A stretch of DNA of 64,000 nucleotides from Hamadaea flava (GTDB lineage Bacteria > Actinomycetota > Actinomycetes > Mycobacteriales > Micromonosporaceae). Below, piece by piece: positions 7,014 through 15,999 of the stretch. The stretch is taken from positions 7,440,001-7,504,000 of the forward strand of contig NZ_JAMZDZ010000001.1 of the NCBI RefSeq assembly GCF_024172085.1, written 5' to 3'. Each line of letters opens with the position of its first letter. The stretch's first letter is position 1. The position numbers and the translations under genes are program-made. The notes beneath the pieces were generated by a model, which was not told where the DNA came from, did not search any database, and saw only the letters and a program-made list of their open reading frames with translations.

Positions 7014-9940
7014 CTACGACTGCCACACCTGCTCCGCATTGGGCGGATGTACTCGAGCTGCGCTCCGAGGTACGTACCTCTGAGGGGTCCATCGGCGAGC
7101 TGCAGATGAGCTTGTACAAGGCCGTGTACCAGACTGTGGATGTGCCCTACCGTAGGGTCGGCTACTACGGCGACATCACAGAGCCGACTCCCAACCTTGT
7201 CGGATTCTTCGCCCGCGTAGCCCGCCGGCTCGGCACTGGCGCCGAAGCCCCGGCCCTGTTCCACCTGGACCAGGGTATGGGAGGCGGCAAGAGCCACGCG
7301 CTCGTCGGGCTGTACCACATGGCGAGCAGCCCGGAGGAGTTCTTCGCCACCGAGCTTGGCCAACGGGTGTACGACGAGGCAGCACGCGGTGCGGCCGCCA
7401 TGGACCTCGCTCGAGCTACTGTCGTCACGCTGACTGCGGACTACTTCAGCCCGGGGAGCACCAACGAGGTGTTCGGCCCGGCGACCAACCTGTTTGAGCG
7501 GTTCGTGTGGGCGCTGGTCGGCGGCGATATGGATCGCTACCGGCGCTACATTGACGCCGGTCCGAACAAGGGCACGATTCAGCAGGCGTTGACAGAGAGC
7601 GGCCGGCCAGTGCTCATCCTGCTGGACGAGCTCATGGATTACGTCCTGGCGCTCTCCGACGTGGCGCATATCGACACCATGCCGGGCGAAAAGGCGTTCC
7701 TGAACGCGCTGATGGACGCCTGCGACGACGTGCCGCGGGTGGCGTTCGTTGTCGTCATGATCCGCTCCGAGCTGGACGAGCGCGGCTACCCACCGCAAGC
7801 CCTGGACTTCCGCGACTACGTCGCTGCCCGGCTGGTGCGTAACGGCCAGACCGTGGCCGTCACGGAGGCACAAGACTTCTCCGCCATCATTCGTCGACGG
7901 CTGTTCGAGCTCCCCGAGCATGATCTTCCCGTCCACGACCTGACTCGCCGGTACGCCGTTGCGGCTGAGCAGGCCTGGCGCGAGAAGGTGTTCGACAAGC
8001 TTGGGCCAAACCGTGGCCTGTCCGGCTTCGAGGAGAGGACAGCAGCCAGCTACCCGTTCCATCCGGAGCTGATGCGACTGGTCCGCGAGGAATGGGCGCA
8101 GGTCTCCGGATTCCAGCGAGTCCGCTCCACCGTAGCTATCTTCGCCCGCACCGCACTTCACTGGGTCACTGAGCACAAGGCGGGGCGGTGGTCGCCGCTG
8201 CTGATCGGCATCGGGGACATTCCGCTCACTGTTGCCCTCGAGCAGTTGCTGTCGTCCGGGCTGCTGCTCAGCAATGACCGGGCCATCCAGGGCTATCGGG
8301 CTGTTGCCAGCACCGACATCACTAGCACAGACGGCCGTACCGGCCGCGCCGTCGTCGTTGACGCATCGCTCCGCCAAGATGGCGTGACCGTAGCGCAGCC
8401 CGCGCCAGCCGTCCGGATGGCCACCGCCCTGCTGTGCTACTCGATCGTCGGTCGGCCGCAAGGTCGGCGGGGCGCCACAAAGGCGGAACTGCTGGCTGCC
8501 ATCTTCGGGCCAGCTGGTGCCGCGGTGCCCTACCCTGCCGCCGACGAAGTGTTCAACAAGCTCACCGGCGACGAAGGGCTCGGCGCGTTGGAGGTCACCA
8601 CGCCGACCAACGCACCAGCACGGTGGCACCTGTCGATCAAGCAGACACTGCGGATGTATTTCACCGCAGCGATGGCGTTAGTGCCACCAGAGGCCCGGGG
8701 GAAGCTGGTTTGGCACGAGGCGCAGCGGCTCGCATCGAAGGGCACCTTCGACGACCTTGTGCTGGTGGATAAACCAGGAGACGACCGGGCGCCGCTGGAC
8801 AAGGTGTTCGAGGGCGTCGACAGTGCCGAGAACCGCCTTGTGCTCCTCGACCCGCGTCGATGGACACTGCTCAACGGCAAGGACTCCGCCAGCCGCGACG
8901 ACATCACCGCATTGCTCGGGCTCGGTGACCACCCGCTGCGTGTCGACAACGCCGCTAGCTGTGTGGTCGCCTGCGTCAACACCCAGCGCCGCGACATTGC
9001 GCTGAAGCGGGCCGCGGAGGTCCTCGCCTGGCGCGAGGTGATCACGCAACTTACCGACGACACCGAGGACGAGCTCCGGGACGCCCGCAGCAAGCACGAC
9101 GACGCGGCGGCGAAGCTGCGCCGTGATGTCGAACGTGCGTACCAGCATTACGCCTATCTAGTCCGTGCCGGGGAGCTGTACGTCGAGTTCAAGCGGTTCG
9201 ATGATGACAGCCGGACCGCGCTTAATGGCGGACACGTGTGGACCGCGCTCCTCGAGGCGGGTCGGGCCACGCTGCCTTCAGCGCTGTCCGCTGGGTACCT
9301 GGCCGCGCTCCTGGACGGATTTGATCGTGCGCTGACTCCACGTGAGGTCGTGCAATCGTTCTATAAGAACTCGTCATTCCCGCTGGTCACCTCAACGGAT
9401 GAGATCCGCCGTGTCCTTTTCGAACTGCTGATCACCGGCTGGGAACTTATTGACGCTGACGGTAACCCGCTGTCGATCACAAGCCCTGGACAGATCTCCA
9501 TCAACTCGATCAGCCAGACCGTGCGCCGCCGGGTCGAACAGCCGGGTCGGATCCCAAAGCCGCGTGTCCAAACGGTGGACACGTTGGTGCCCAGCGGGAT
9601 GGTCGCGGCTGGAGGCGGCGCCTCGGTAGTTAGAGACGATGAGTACCGCGCCGATCCTGAACCATCCACCTACACGCCACCACGGCCCTCCGAGCCGGCC
9701 GTATACAAGCGATACAGGATCGAGCTGACCAATCGCAGCATCACAAGTGCTGACACGCGCGATCAGGCATGGCAGCTGCTGAAGGAGCTTGCAAAGGTCA
9801 TCGACAGCGCCAACAGGGCTGATCATCAGCTGCTGAGCCTCGATCTCACCCTGGTTACCGCCGAAGGAGATCAGGGACAGCTCGAAGCGAAGGCTCACGT
9901 TCTGGGCGCACAGGTACGCGTCGAAGACGACGACTTCTGA
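7010..9940 (+). CDS. DUF499-type AAA+ ATPase
   Basis: 976 residues from GTG 7010, with GAGGAGGA ahead of it and a 4-bp GTGA overlap with the methyltransferase stop. Walker A GMGGGKSH is near residue 93 and Walker B LILLDELMDY near residue 203, in the arrangement of DUF499 ATPases. The C-terminal 130 residues are Pro-rich, then end in an alpha/beta segment and an acidic tail. DUF499 proteins are repeatedly found beside DUF1156 methyltransferases and helicases in predicted anti-phage loci. Their biochemical role is not known to me. Coupled translation with both upstream genes implies a stoichiometric complex or pathway. Confidence 0.82.
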   Translation: MTTTATPAPHWADVLELRSEVRTSEGSIGELQMSLYKAVYQTVDVPYRRVGYYGDITEPTPNLVGFFARVARRLGTGAEAPALFHLDQGMGGGKSHALVGLYHMASSPEEFFATELGQRVYDEAARGAAAMDLARATVVTLTADYFSPGSTNEVFGPATNLFERFVWALVGGDMDRYRRYIDAGPNKGTIQQALTESGRPVLILLDELMDYVLALSDVAHIDTMPGEKAFLNALMDACDDVPRVAFVVVMIRSELDERGYPPQALDFRDYVAARLVRNGQTVAVTEAQDFSAIIRRRLFELPEHDLPVHDLTRRYAVAAEQAWREKVFDKLGPNRGLSGFEERTAASYPFHPELMRLVREEWAQVSGFQRVRSTVAIFARTALHWVTEHKAGRWSPLLIGIGDIPLTVALEQLLSSGLLLSNDRAIQGYRAVASTDITSTDGRTGRAVVVDASLRQDGVTVAQPAPAVRMATALLCYSIVGRPQGRRGATKAELLAAIFGPAGAAVPYPAADEVFNKLTGDEGLGALEVTTPTNAPARWHLSIKQTLRMYFTAAMALVPPEARGKLVWHEAQRLASKGTFDDLVLVDKPGDDRAPLDKVFEGVDSAENRLVLLDPRRWTLLNGKDSASRDDITALLGLGDHPLRVDNAASCVVACVNTQRRDIALKRAAEVLAWREVITQLTDDTEDELRDARSKHDDAAAKLRRDVERAYQHYAYLVRAGELYVEFKRFDDDSRTALNGGHVWTALLEAGRATLPSALSAGYLAALLDGFDRALTPREVVQSFYKNSSFPLVTSTDEIRRVLFELLITGWELIDADGNPLSITSPGQISINSISQTVRRRVEQPGRIPKPRVQTVDTLVPSGMVAAGGGASVVRDDEYRADPEPSTYTPPRPSEPAVYKRYRIELTNRSITSADTRDQAWQLLKELAKVIDSANRADHQLLSLDLTLVTAEGDQGQLEAKAHVLGAQVRVEDDDF

Positions 9941-10066
9941 CGTCGGAGTTGCTCAGAATTGCATGAATTGTGTCCGAATGTCAGATACCGGCTCCATAAT
10001 GTCTCTAGTTGTAACCGCACTGATCAGTACGCTTGGCGTTTAACCCAAACTGGTTGTGCGTTCGGG

Positions 10067-10072
10067 TAACAT
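10067..10072 (+). promoter_or_regulatory. -10 element of the ATPase-AlbA_2 gene
   Basis: TAACAT sits 7 nt before ATG 10080, the spacing of a leaderless transcript. No convincing -35 was found. It favours ATG 10080 over GTG 10056 as the start and shows the gene has its own promoter in the 115-bp gap after the DUF499 gene. Confidence 0.45.
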
Positions 10073-10079
10073 TCAGTAC

Positions 10080-12191
10080 ATGCCGCCCAATCTCGATAAG
10101 TTTCGGCAAGTCTTCTTCGGTAGATTCCCGGAGGCCGCGAAGCTCGATAAGGCACTAAGAACATCGGCTAACAGGACGCCACTCTTCTTTTTTCACGAGT
10201 CAAGTGATCCTGACCTTAAGAGGTGCTGGCTTGTTCTCGGACGTTTAGGCCCAGAAATGGAGGCAAGCTTTTCCATTAATGGCGAAGTGCTGTTGCTGTT
10301 CAGTCCTTATGACGACTTCCAGCGACGGACATTTAACAAACTCATGAGCGAAGCCAGGAAGGAGGTTGCGGCGGCGCAGCGGCGCATATATGGTACCGTG
10401 CGGTTTACGCCCGATTCTCATTTGGCACTGATCTCGTCCCAAGACCCAGCTCTAGACAAACACATCAAAGCGTGGAATGCCGACAGGTCCTCTTCGCTGG
10501 TAGCTAGCATCCCTGCACTCGACGGTGACATCGACGCCGTTGGGCCACTTTTGCGGAGATCGATTGCTAATGTGCTGGCATCGAGGGATCTGTACGGAGG
10601 CAAGGACCCGGTATCGGGTAGAGACTTTTTCGGTCGAATAGACACGATACAGACCGTAACCGCCGAACTTAGGAGCGGCCATTCAGTTGGTCTATTTGGA
10701 CTGCGCCGCTCCGGCAAGACATCACTGCTCCGCGAACTGCAATACAGGGAAGAATCGGCGGGCCTTGCGCTGGTGCTCACGGACCTGGAATCGGCAGATT
10801 CGATCGACGAAGTCCCGCATCAAATGTCGCGAGACCTTGTGGACGCATTGCGTGGCATTCGTCAATCTCGCTCAGACGTTTGGCTCGGGCCCGAAAGCGA
10901 TCACGGAGCTGCAACCTTTGGCGCTCTGTCCGCACGCCTCATCCGAATAGCGAAGAAGAACCCAGATCTTCTTTTCGTGGCTGCGATTGACGAGGTAGAG
11001 AACCTACGCCGACTTGCGCGAGAATCACCGGACAAGGTTCGCCTGTTTCTTGGTGCGCTTCGACGGGCGGCGCAGGCATCGGACAACATTTCCTTGTTCT
11101 TCACTGGGTTGACGACTGAGTTCTTTGATCAAAGCATGATCGCAGGCGAGGTCGATAACCCATTGTTTGGTTTTGTTGACTCACACTATCTCCCGCCCTT
11201 CAGTAAATCGGAATCGGCTGAGCTAGTTAGGGACCTGGGAAGCCTGATGATGCTCGACTGGTCACCAGAAGCGCTCGCTTCCGTGCATCAGTTCACGGGA
11301 GGGTTTCCCTTCTTCGTACGAGACCTTTCATCAGCAGTGCGGAAGCTTGTACTAGAGGAACGCCCTCCAGATTCCGACCTGGCGGGCCGACTCGATGTGC
11401 ATGAGCATCACGTTGCGCGTGCATATGCCACCTGGACGGACGGTGCTGGGAAGAAATGGTCTGAGATTCTGCGTTCACTTGCCTCGTACCATCCGGTGAT
11501 GGAGGAAATGTTGCGCGCTAAATCTGAGCACCAAATGAGCGAATGGAGAAACATCGGCATTGAGGGCGACGCGGCAGTTTCTGCGCTCACCAAGCTGGGA
11601 TTGGTCTACGTTGACGAAGAAGGGCGGTTGAGATGGTCCGAGAGCCTTGGCGCGCTGAAGGCTCTTGGTGGCAAGACGGAAGCGCCTTTGGCTGATATCC
11701 AAACAAAGATCGGTCTTCGTGACCTTCTGGCTCAACCGGAGAGCGCCCACCTTGAGTTTAAATCGACAGCTCGATGGAACCTTCGGAGCGAGAAGAAGGA
11801 CCCTGCCATAGAGGATGCGGTCCTCAAGACAGTCGCGGCGTTTCTCAACACGGATGGTGGGACCCTTATCATCGGAGTGGATGATGGCGGTATAGTTCGG
11901 GGAATCACTGAAGACCTCCGGACATGTCGCGACAGCATGGATCAATACGAGCGGTGGCTTATGGGCAACCTGTTATCGGATCGCATCGGAGCTGACGTGA
12001 TTTCTCAGTACGTGAGATTCAGGTCGGTTTCCCTTGATGGAAAAGTTGTCGTCGTGCTTGAGGCGGCAAAGTCCGAGAATATTGTTTGGGTCACTACTGG
12101 GAGCGATGAAGCGCTTTACGTCAGGAACGGCAATGAGACAAGGCAGCTGTCCGGCAAGAAGATTATTGAATTCGCTCAACTGCGCAAATAG
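10080..12191 (+). CDS. P-loop ATPase fused to a C-terminal AlbA_2 (Schlafen-type) domain
   Basis: 703 residues from ATG 10080; GTG 10056 is an alternative start. Residues 1-170 are a helical/beta region of unknown type. Walker A GLRRSGKTS is near residue 205 and Walker B LLFVAAIDEVE near 300. The later FTGGFPFFVRDL resembles the GxP motif of STAND/archaeal-type ATPases. A winged-helix-like region follows, then an AlbA_2 domain from about residue 553 (HLEFKSTARW, FLNTDGGTLIIGVDDGG). AlbA_2 is found in Schlafen proteins and in many predicted nucleic-acid-targeting defence proteins. The codon use and GC content are visibly lower than in neighbours, pointing to separate acquisition. It could be a one-gene defence system or an accessory to the cassette. 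Confidence 0.75.
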   Translation: MPPNLDKFRQVFFGRFPEAAKLDKALRTSANRTPLFFFHESSDPDLKRCWLVLGRLGPEMEASFSINGEVLLLFSPYDDFQRRTFNKLMSEARKEVAAAQRRIYGTVRFTPDSHLALISSQDPALDKHIKAWNADRSSSLVASIPALDGDIDAVGPLLRRSIANVLASRDLYGGKDPVSGRDFFGRIDTIQTVTAELRSGHSVGLFGLRRSGKTSLLRELQYREESAGLALVLTDLESADSIDEVPHQMSRDLVDALRGIRQSRSDVWLGPESDHGAATFGALSARLIRIAKKNPDLLFVAAIDEVENLRRLARESPDKVRLFLGALRRAAQASDNISLFFTGLTTEFFDQSMIAGEVDNPLFGFVDSHYLPPFSKSESAELVRDLGSLMMLDWSPEALASVHQFTGGFPFFVRDLSSAVRKLVLEERPPDSDLAGRLDVHEHHVARAYATWTDGAGKKWSEILRSLASYHPVMEEMLRAKSEHQMSEWRNIGIEGDAAVSALTKLGLVYVDEEGRLRWSESLGALKALGGKTEAPLADIQTKIGLRDLLAQPESAHLEFKSTARWNLRSEKKDPAIEDAVLKTVAAFLNTDGGTLIIGVDDGGIVRGITEDLRTCRDSMDQYERWLMGNLLSDRIGADVISQYVRFRSVSLDGKVVVVLEAAKSENIVWVTTGSDEALYVRNGNETRQLSGKKIIEFAQLRK

Positions 12192-12541
12192 AGAGCCAGT
12201 TTGGGGAACTCGTGCGTTACTAACGCAGATGGGGACCAGAGCGCGAATGGGTCCAACTCCGGTATTCTCCTTCGAGGTGACTGGATTTGCCTACGAGACC
12301 CACCGGTTGTACTCGCCTGCGGGTGTCGAGAGATCCACTCCAAGATGAAGTCGGCTCCAACAGTTCGATAACCAACTGTGCAGGCTTGTCGCGGAATATC
12401 TGCGGGTATCTTCCCGGCGTCTAGTCGCCACGCCGCTCAATGAGCTATCACTCGCTAGACGTCCGCTGGCCACAGGTGTCGCGGAGCACGGCTAGTGCGA
12501 CCCGACGGCCCCGCTTTGCAGACAGTGTCCCCAGATCGGGG
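12192..12541. other. 350-bp gap, no gene seen
   Basis: Mixed base composition. A small hairpin TGCGTT/AACGCA (12213-12227) lies 22 bp after the ATPase-AlbA_2 stop and might end its transcript, though no T-run follows. Nothing else recognisable. Confidence 0.5.
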
Positions 12542-13042
12542 TCAAGCGGCCATGGCGCCGACGACCCAGGTGACGGCGATGATCAGGGCGGCGGCCAGCT
12601 CGATCAGCATGGACAGGCCGACGGCTTTGACGGCGTGCCACGTCGCGGCCCAGGCCGGCTTGAGGTCGCGTTGGCGGACCCATTCGGCGAGCAGGATGCC
12701 GAGGACGAAGCCGAGCGGCAGGCCGACGACGGGGACGACGAAGAAGCCGACGATGCCGAGCAGACCGCCCGCGACGAGCGACCAGTTCGGCACGCCGCTC
12801 TGCTTGAGGCGGCGGCCGGGCCAGGCGTACTTGGCGGCGGTGCCAGCCAGGGCGACGAAGGTCGCGATGAACAGCACGAGCCAGCGGCCCCAGCCCGCGT
12901 CGGAGAACAACGCCCAGACGAGCACGGCAGCCCAACTCAACACCAAACCTGGGACGACTGGAACCACTACTCCGACGGTTCCAATCAGGATCGCCAAGGC
13001 GCAGACGAGGGTCAGCGTGCTCTGCGTATCGGTCAGGTCCAC
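12542..13042 (-). CDS. DUF456 family membrane protein
   Basis: 166 residues from GTG 13042. Hydrophobic segments near residues 10-45, 55-68, 85-115 and 135-165 indicate an integral membrane protein. The PVVPG turn followed by LVLSWAAVLVW, and GxxxG-rich helices (LPLGFVLGILLAEW), are typical of DUF456, a family of unknown function. A second copy of its first 28 codons lies at 20911-21009. The part of this gene near the start is less GC-rich than the rest. This suggests that codons 1 to about 28-40 were supplied by the integrated element and the remainder is the original host gene. Confidence 0.8.
   Translation of the reverse strand: MDLTDTQSTLTLVCALAILIGTVGVVVPVVPGLVLSWAAVLVWALFSDAGWGRWLVLFIATFVALAGTAAKYAWPGRRLKQSGVPNWSLVAGGLLGIVGFFVVPVVGLPLGFVLGILLAEWVRQRDLKPAWAATWHAVKAVGLSMLIELAAALIIAVTWVVGAMAA
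12920..12962. other. probable left attachment junction of the serine-integrase element
   Basis: Within the DUF456 gene, residues 1-28 match the fragment at 20911-21009, and the match stops at the Pro codon around 12960. Third-position composition changes between about 12920 and 12962. The crossover must lie here if the element inserted in this gene. The exact core cannot be fixed by eye; a shared CC dinucleotide in the Pro codon is one candidate. Confidence 0.45.
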
Positions 13043-13116
13043 GGTGTCTAGGTTCGCATGTTCACGCCAACCCTGCCGTGCGGCGGGAGCGCATTCCGTC
13101 AGATCGCGGCTCCTCG

Positions 13117-13122
13117 TAGGCT
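13117..13122 (+). promoter_or_regulatory. -10 element of the GNAT gene
   Basis: TAGGCT ends 6 nt before ATG 13129, the leaderless spacing seen throughout this window. Confidence 0.5.
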
Positions 13123-13128
13123 GCCCTC

Positions 13129-13698
13129 ATGGATGACGTGGTGATCTCGCTATTCGACAGCACAAGCGGTCGTGAGCTGGTTGACGCGATCTGCGACGTC
13201 TATGACGAGGTGTTCTCGGCGCCGCCGTTCTTCTGGCGGGACGATGAGTCCGATCTTCATCGTGATCGGCTCATCGGGCTGTTCGATGATCCGTCCTTTG
13301 GCCTTGCTGTCGCGATGGAGGGTGACGACCTCGTGGGCTTCGCATACGGCTTCACGGTCCCGTCGGACACGCAGCGTTGGCATCGCCTGGTAGAGCAAGT
13401 GGACCCCGAGGTCGCCCGGGAGTGGCCGGGCCGGACGTTCATGCTCTTCGACTATGCGGTCTTGGCCGCCCATCGCGGACGGGGCATTGGCAGGAGGCTA
13501 CACGACGTTCTGCTTGCGAGTCGATCGGAGGAGCGTGCGACGCTGACAGTCCAGCCAACTGCCCTCGAGACTAAGCGCCTCTATGAACGGTGGGGCTGGC
13601 GGACGATCGGCCAGATCGAGGGCGGACCGACGGCTGCAGCACCACTGTTCGACTGCTACCTTCGCGACAGCTTAGACGATCTCCGTGAGTCGAGTTAG
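13129..13698 (+). CDS. GNAT family N-acetyltransferase
   Basis: 189 residues from ATG 13129. The GNAT motif A region VLAAHRGRGIGRRLHDVLL near residues 112-130 has the R/Q-x-x-G-x-G/A acetyl-CoA loop. It is preceded by LFDYAV and followed by LYERWGWR, the usual motif B. The substrate is unknown; antibiotics, small molecules or protein N-termini are all possible. It is the first gene inside the inferred element and is probably cargo. Its stop overlaps the stop of the convergent regulator gene. Confidence 0.8.
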   Translation: MDDVVISLFDSTSGRELVDAICDVYDEVFSAPPFFWRDDESDLHRDRLIGLFDDPSFGLAVAMEGDDLVGFAYGFTVPSDTQRWHRLVEQVDPEVAREWPGRTFMLFDYAVLAAHRGRGIGRRLHDVLLASRSEERATLTVQPTALETKRLYERWGWRTIGQIEGGPTAAAPLFDCYLRDSLDDLRESS

Positions 13699-15269
13699 GT
13701 CGTCAGCCCGTACGCGACCATCTGCTCGGATACTTGCCGTACCTCAGGGACATGCGTCCACTGAGCGAGTTCCTTCGTTCCGCGACGGAGGCGCTGTATC
13801 AACCGAGCCGACTGATTGTGGCTGGCAAGCTGTACCGCGACGGTCATCGCCTGGGCTGCCCGTGAGATGTCCGGTTTGGCGGCGCGCATCCGGCATACTC
13901 CCAACCGTAGCGAGGTCAGCGCCAGGTTCCGGACGAACGTCGGGTCGATGTCGGCCAGCGCTTGTTCGGCGACCGTGGCCCCGTGCTCATAACTGCCGAG
14001 GTAGAGGTGGCAGGTGCTCTCGGTACTCGCGAGCTGGCCGACGTTGTAGAAGTAGACCAAGCCGGTCGGGCTGCCCGCCGAGTTGCTGACGATTGTGCGG
14101 GCTGACTCGATGGCGCTCAGGGCAGCTGTTTGCTGCCCATCCATGGCGTAGGCGCGAGCGGCGACGTCGAACGCATACGCCCTCAGATGATCGTCCTCCG
14201 TGCGCATTGCCCACCCGCCTGCGGCCAACGCGTGGTCAATGCCAGTACGCGGCTGGCCACGCCACGTTGCGAGATGGCTCATGTTGCACAGCACGAGGGC
14301 GCCGAGCTCCGTGTTGTGGGCTTCGTGAGCCGCCGTCCGTGCGTGTTCGAAGTAGGTGTTGGCGGAGTCGAAGTCGTTGAGGTCGAACGACAGCCAACCG
14401 GCGAAGCGCAGCAGGTTCGCGTAAAGGGAGAGCAGTCGATCCCGCGTGATGCCGGCCACCGCAGGGAGAAGACTGCGGACGAGGCTGCGCTGAGCCAGGG
14501 TGGTCTCCAGCGCTGCTGCGGGTCCAAGCGTGTCGTCCTGCCGCATACAGCGCCAGAGGACCGCCTCGATGTGATCGATCGTGTTGTCGTCGACGCGTGA
14601 CGGGCTGGCGAGCGCGGAAACGGTTCGTTCTTGTTCGTCCGGGTCCAACCCGATGAGGACGGGAGCGGCGGCTGCGGCTGCGGCGGCGAAGCTAAGCCAA
14701 TGAAGAATGTCGCGACGGTGCATGCGTTGGGCCCACTCGATGAGTTCCTGCACGAGTCGCTGGTAGTCGGCCTCGTTGGCGACCAGGTGAGATCCAGACG
14801 ACGAGATGACGGCGTCGACCCGGCTGACGATGTCGATGGGCTGGACGCTGTTGGTGCGGTCGCCGACGGCCACAGCCGCCGTGGCCGCCTCAGGGCTGAC
14901 GGCGGTCACCGCGTCGTAAGCCGTGAAGTCCGCGCCGTCGAGTAGGGCGGCAGCGCTGCACTGATAGATCTGAGCAAGCTTGTTCAGATCCTCGATGGAG
15001 GGTGGACGGCCGCTGGCGGACGGCCATGCCTCCCAGTAAGAGATCTGTTTGTGCGTCACGGGCCGGTCGGAGGGGAACAGCTGATTCCACCGATCCGCGA
15101 CCCTTTGCTGGGTCAGCCCCAGTGCCTGGCGGTAGGCCACGCGTGAGTTGACGTTGAAGCGGGCGCGGACGATCGCCGCGATTCGGTCGGTCGTTGCCCC
15201 GCGGTCGGTCAGGTCGGCCCGAATCGCCGCCAGCTCTGCCCGGCGGCTGCGGTACGCAGCCCGTGGCAT
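13695..15269 (-). CDS. HTH regulator with TPR-like repeats
   Basis: 524 residues from ATG 15269, chosen over an upstream in-frame ATG because GGAGGAG lies at the right distance. Residues about 30-110 form a helix-turn-helix of the XRE type (QALGLTQQRVADRWNQ, then KQISYWE). The rest, from about residue 200, is all-helical and resembles TPR repeats (YFEHARTAAHEA, ALSAIESARTIV). An Ala-rich hydrophobic stretch near residue 200 (WLSFAAAAAAAAPVLIGL) may be a buried helix or membrane anchor. Such proteins usually regulate small-molecule or peptide-controlled genes in actinomycetes. It is divergent from the small operon at 15474. Confidence 0.7.
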   Translation of the reverse strand: MPRAAYRSRRAELAAIRADLTDRGATTDRIAAIVRARFNVNSRVAYRQALGLTQQRVADRWNQLFPSDRPVTHKQISYWEAWPSASGRPPSIEDLNKLAQIYQCSAAALLDGADFTAYDAVTAVSPEAATAAVAVGDRTNSVQPIDIVSRVDAVISSSGSHLVANEADYQRLVQELIEWAQRMHRRDILHWLSFAAAAAAAAPVLIGLDPDEQERTVSALASPSRVDDNTIDHIEAVLWRCMRQDDTLGPAAALETTLAQRSLVRSLLPAVAGITRDRLLSLYANLLRFAGWLSFDLNDFDSANTYFEHARTAAHEAHNTELGALVLCNMSHLATWRGQPRTGIDHALAAGGWAMRTEDDHLRAYAFDVAARAYAMDGQQTAALSAIESARTIVSNSAGSPTGLVYFYNVGQLASTESTCHLYLGSYEHGATVAEQALADIDPTFVRNLALTSLRLGVCRMRAAKPDISRAAQAMTVAVQLASHNQSARLIQRLRRGTKELAQWTHVPEVRQVSEQMVAYGLTT

Positions 15270-15438
15270 GATCGCTCCTCCGCATTGAAGCGCCGATAGG
15301 GATCGTGCACGCTGCATCGTAGGTCGGAGCGGACGGGTTCTGCATCCATCGTTGCGGATATTCCACGGCTGCGTGGATTTCCCGCCGCAGGTTCCGCGTC
15401 ACCGTGGTGCCACCTTGCGTAACCATCGATAACGATCA

Positions 15439-15464
15439 TCCCAAGCTTAGGAGCAGGCTTGGGA
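15439..15464 (+). promoter_or_regulatory. hairpin that can occlude the ribosome binding site of the next gene
   Basis: Arms TCCCAAGC (15439-15446) and GCTTGGGA (15457-15464) with a 10-nt loop. The right arm overlaps the first half of the GGGAGGG Shine-Dalgarno sequence (15461-15467) of the GTG 15474 gene, so folding would hide part of it. Confidence 0.5.
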
Positions 15465-15473
15465 GGGTCCATA

Positions 15474-15665
15474 GTGCCAATACAAGACCGCGCAATGCGC
15501 CTGGCCGAGCTGGGGCCCCGGAAGATTGGACTCGACGCGTCGATGCCATTGCCCGTCGCAGCCATGGCCATGGGCGCGGCCGCCATCCTGGTCGTCCGGA
15601 CGGCGAACTCTTCGCGCGACACGGCCACGCTGCGTCGGATCCTCGCTCACCTGCAAACGATGTGA
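15474..15665 (+). CDS. small hypothetical protein, 63 aa
   Basis: GTG 15474 is preceded by GGGAGGG. The 63-residue product has an Ala/Met-rich hydrophobic stretch (residues about 27-45) that could span a membrane, then a short basic helix. No family recognised. It opens a three-gene unit with the winged-helix protein (11-bp gap) and the HTH protein. Confidence 0.5.
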   Translation: MPIQDRAMRLAELGPRKIGLDASMPLPVAAMAMGAAAILVVRTANSSRDTATLRRILAHLQTM

Positions 15666-15675
15666 GGAGATAGCG

Positions 15676-15999
15676 GTGCTCGAACTAGCAAGACCCTCTA
15701 CGGCAGAGGCCGCTCTGTGCTGGCCGCTATTGGGCAGCCACAGCGCCCCGCGCCAGCGGATCTTCGACGCGCTACTTGCAGGGCCGAAGCGCGTGTGGAC
15801 GGTGTCCGCATTGGCCAGCGAGGTTCCAGATGTTTCCGTCGAAGCTGTACGCACGACGCTGTACCTGATGATGGGCGATCAGCTTGTCGAGGTCCTACCA
15901 GGGCAGCGCAACCTGACATTGCGCCTGACCAGACGCGGAATCGACGTGATTAGCGAAATCATCGAACGTTGGGCTGCGGCCGAAGAAGGAGCCGAGTGA
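15676..15999 (+). CDS. winged-helix DNA-binding protein, 107 aa
   Basis: Start at GTG 15676, behind GAGGAG. The 107-residue product fits a winged helix: helix (RQRIFDALLAG), a turn helix with VWTVSALASEV, a recognition helix VSVEAVRTTLYLMM and a beta-wing QLVEVLPGQRNLTLRLTRRG. This resembles MarR/PadR-like small regulators. Its TGA overlaps the ATG of the next gene by one base, so the two are probably made together and may jointly control the element. Confidence 0.65.
   Translation: MLELARPSTAEAALCWPLLGSHSAPRQRIFDALLAGPKRVWTVSALASEVPDVSVEAVRTTLYLMMGDQLVEVLPGQRNLTLRLTRRGIDVISEIIERWAAAEEGAE

Noticed and set aside
6449-8629. A 726-codon minus-strand frame over the methyltransferase and ATPase genes.
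   Set aside because: Antisense to genes with Walker motifs and a DPPY site; composition is that of a shadow frame.
988-9940. Classifying the cassette as DISARM or BREX.
   Set aside because: Only the SNF2 and methyltransferase types are shared with DISARM class 1; drmA, drmB, drmC, pglZ and brxL-type genes are not seen.
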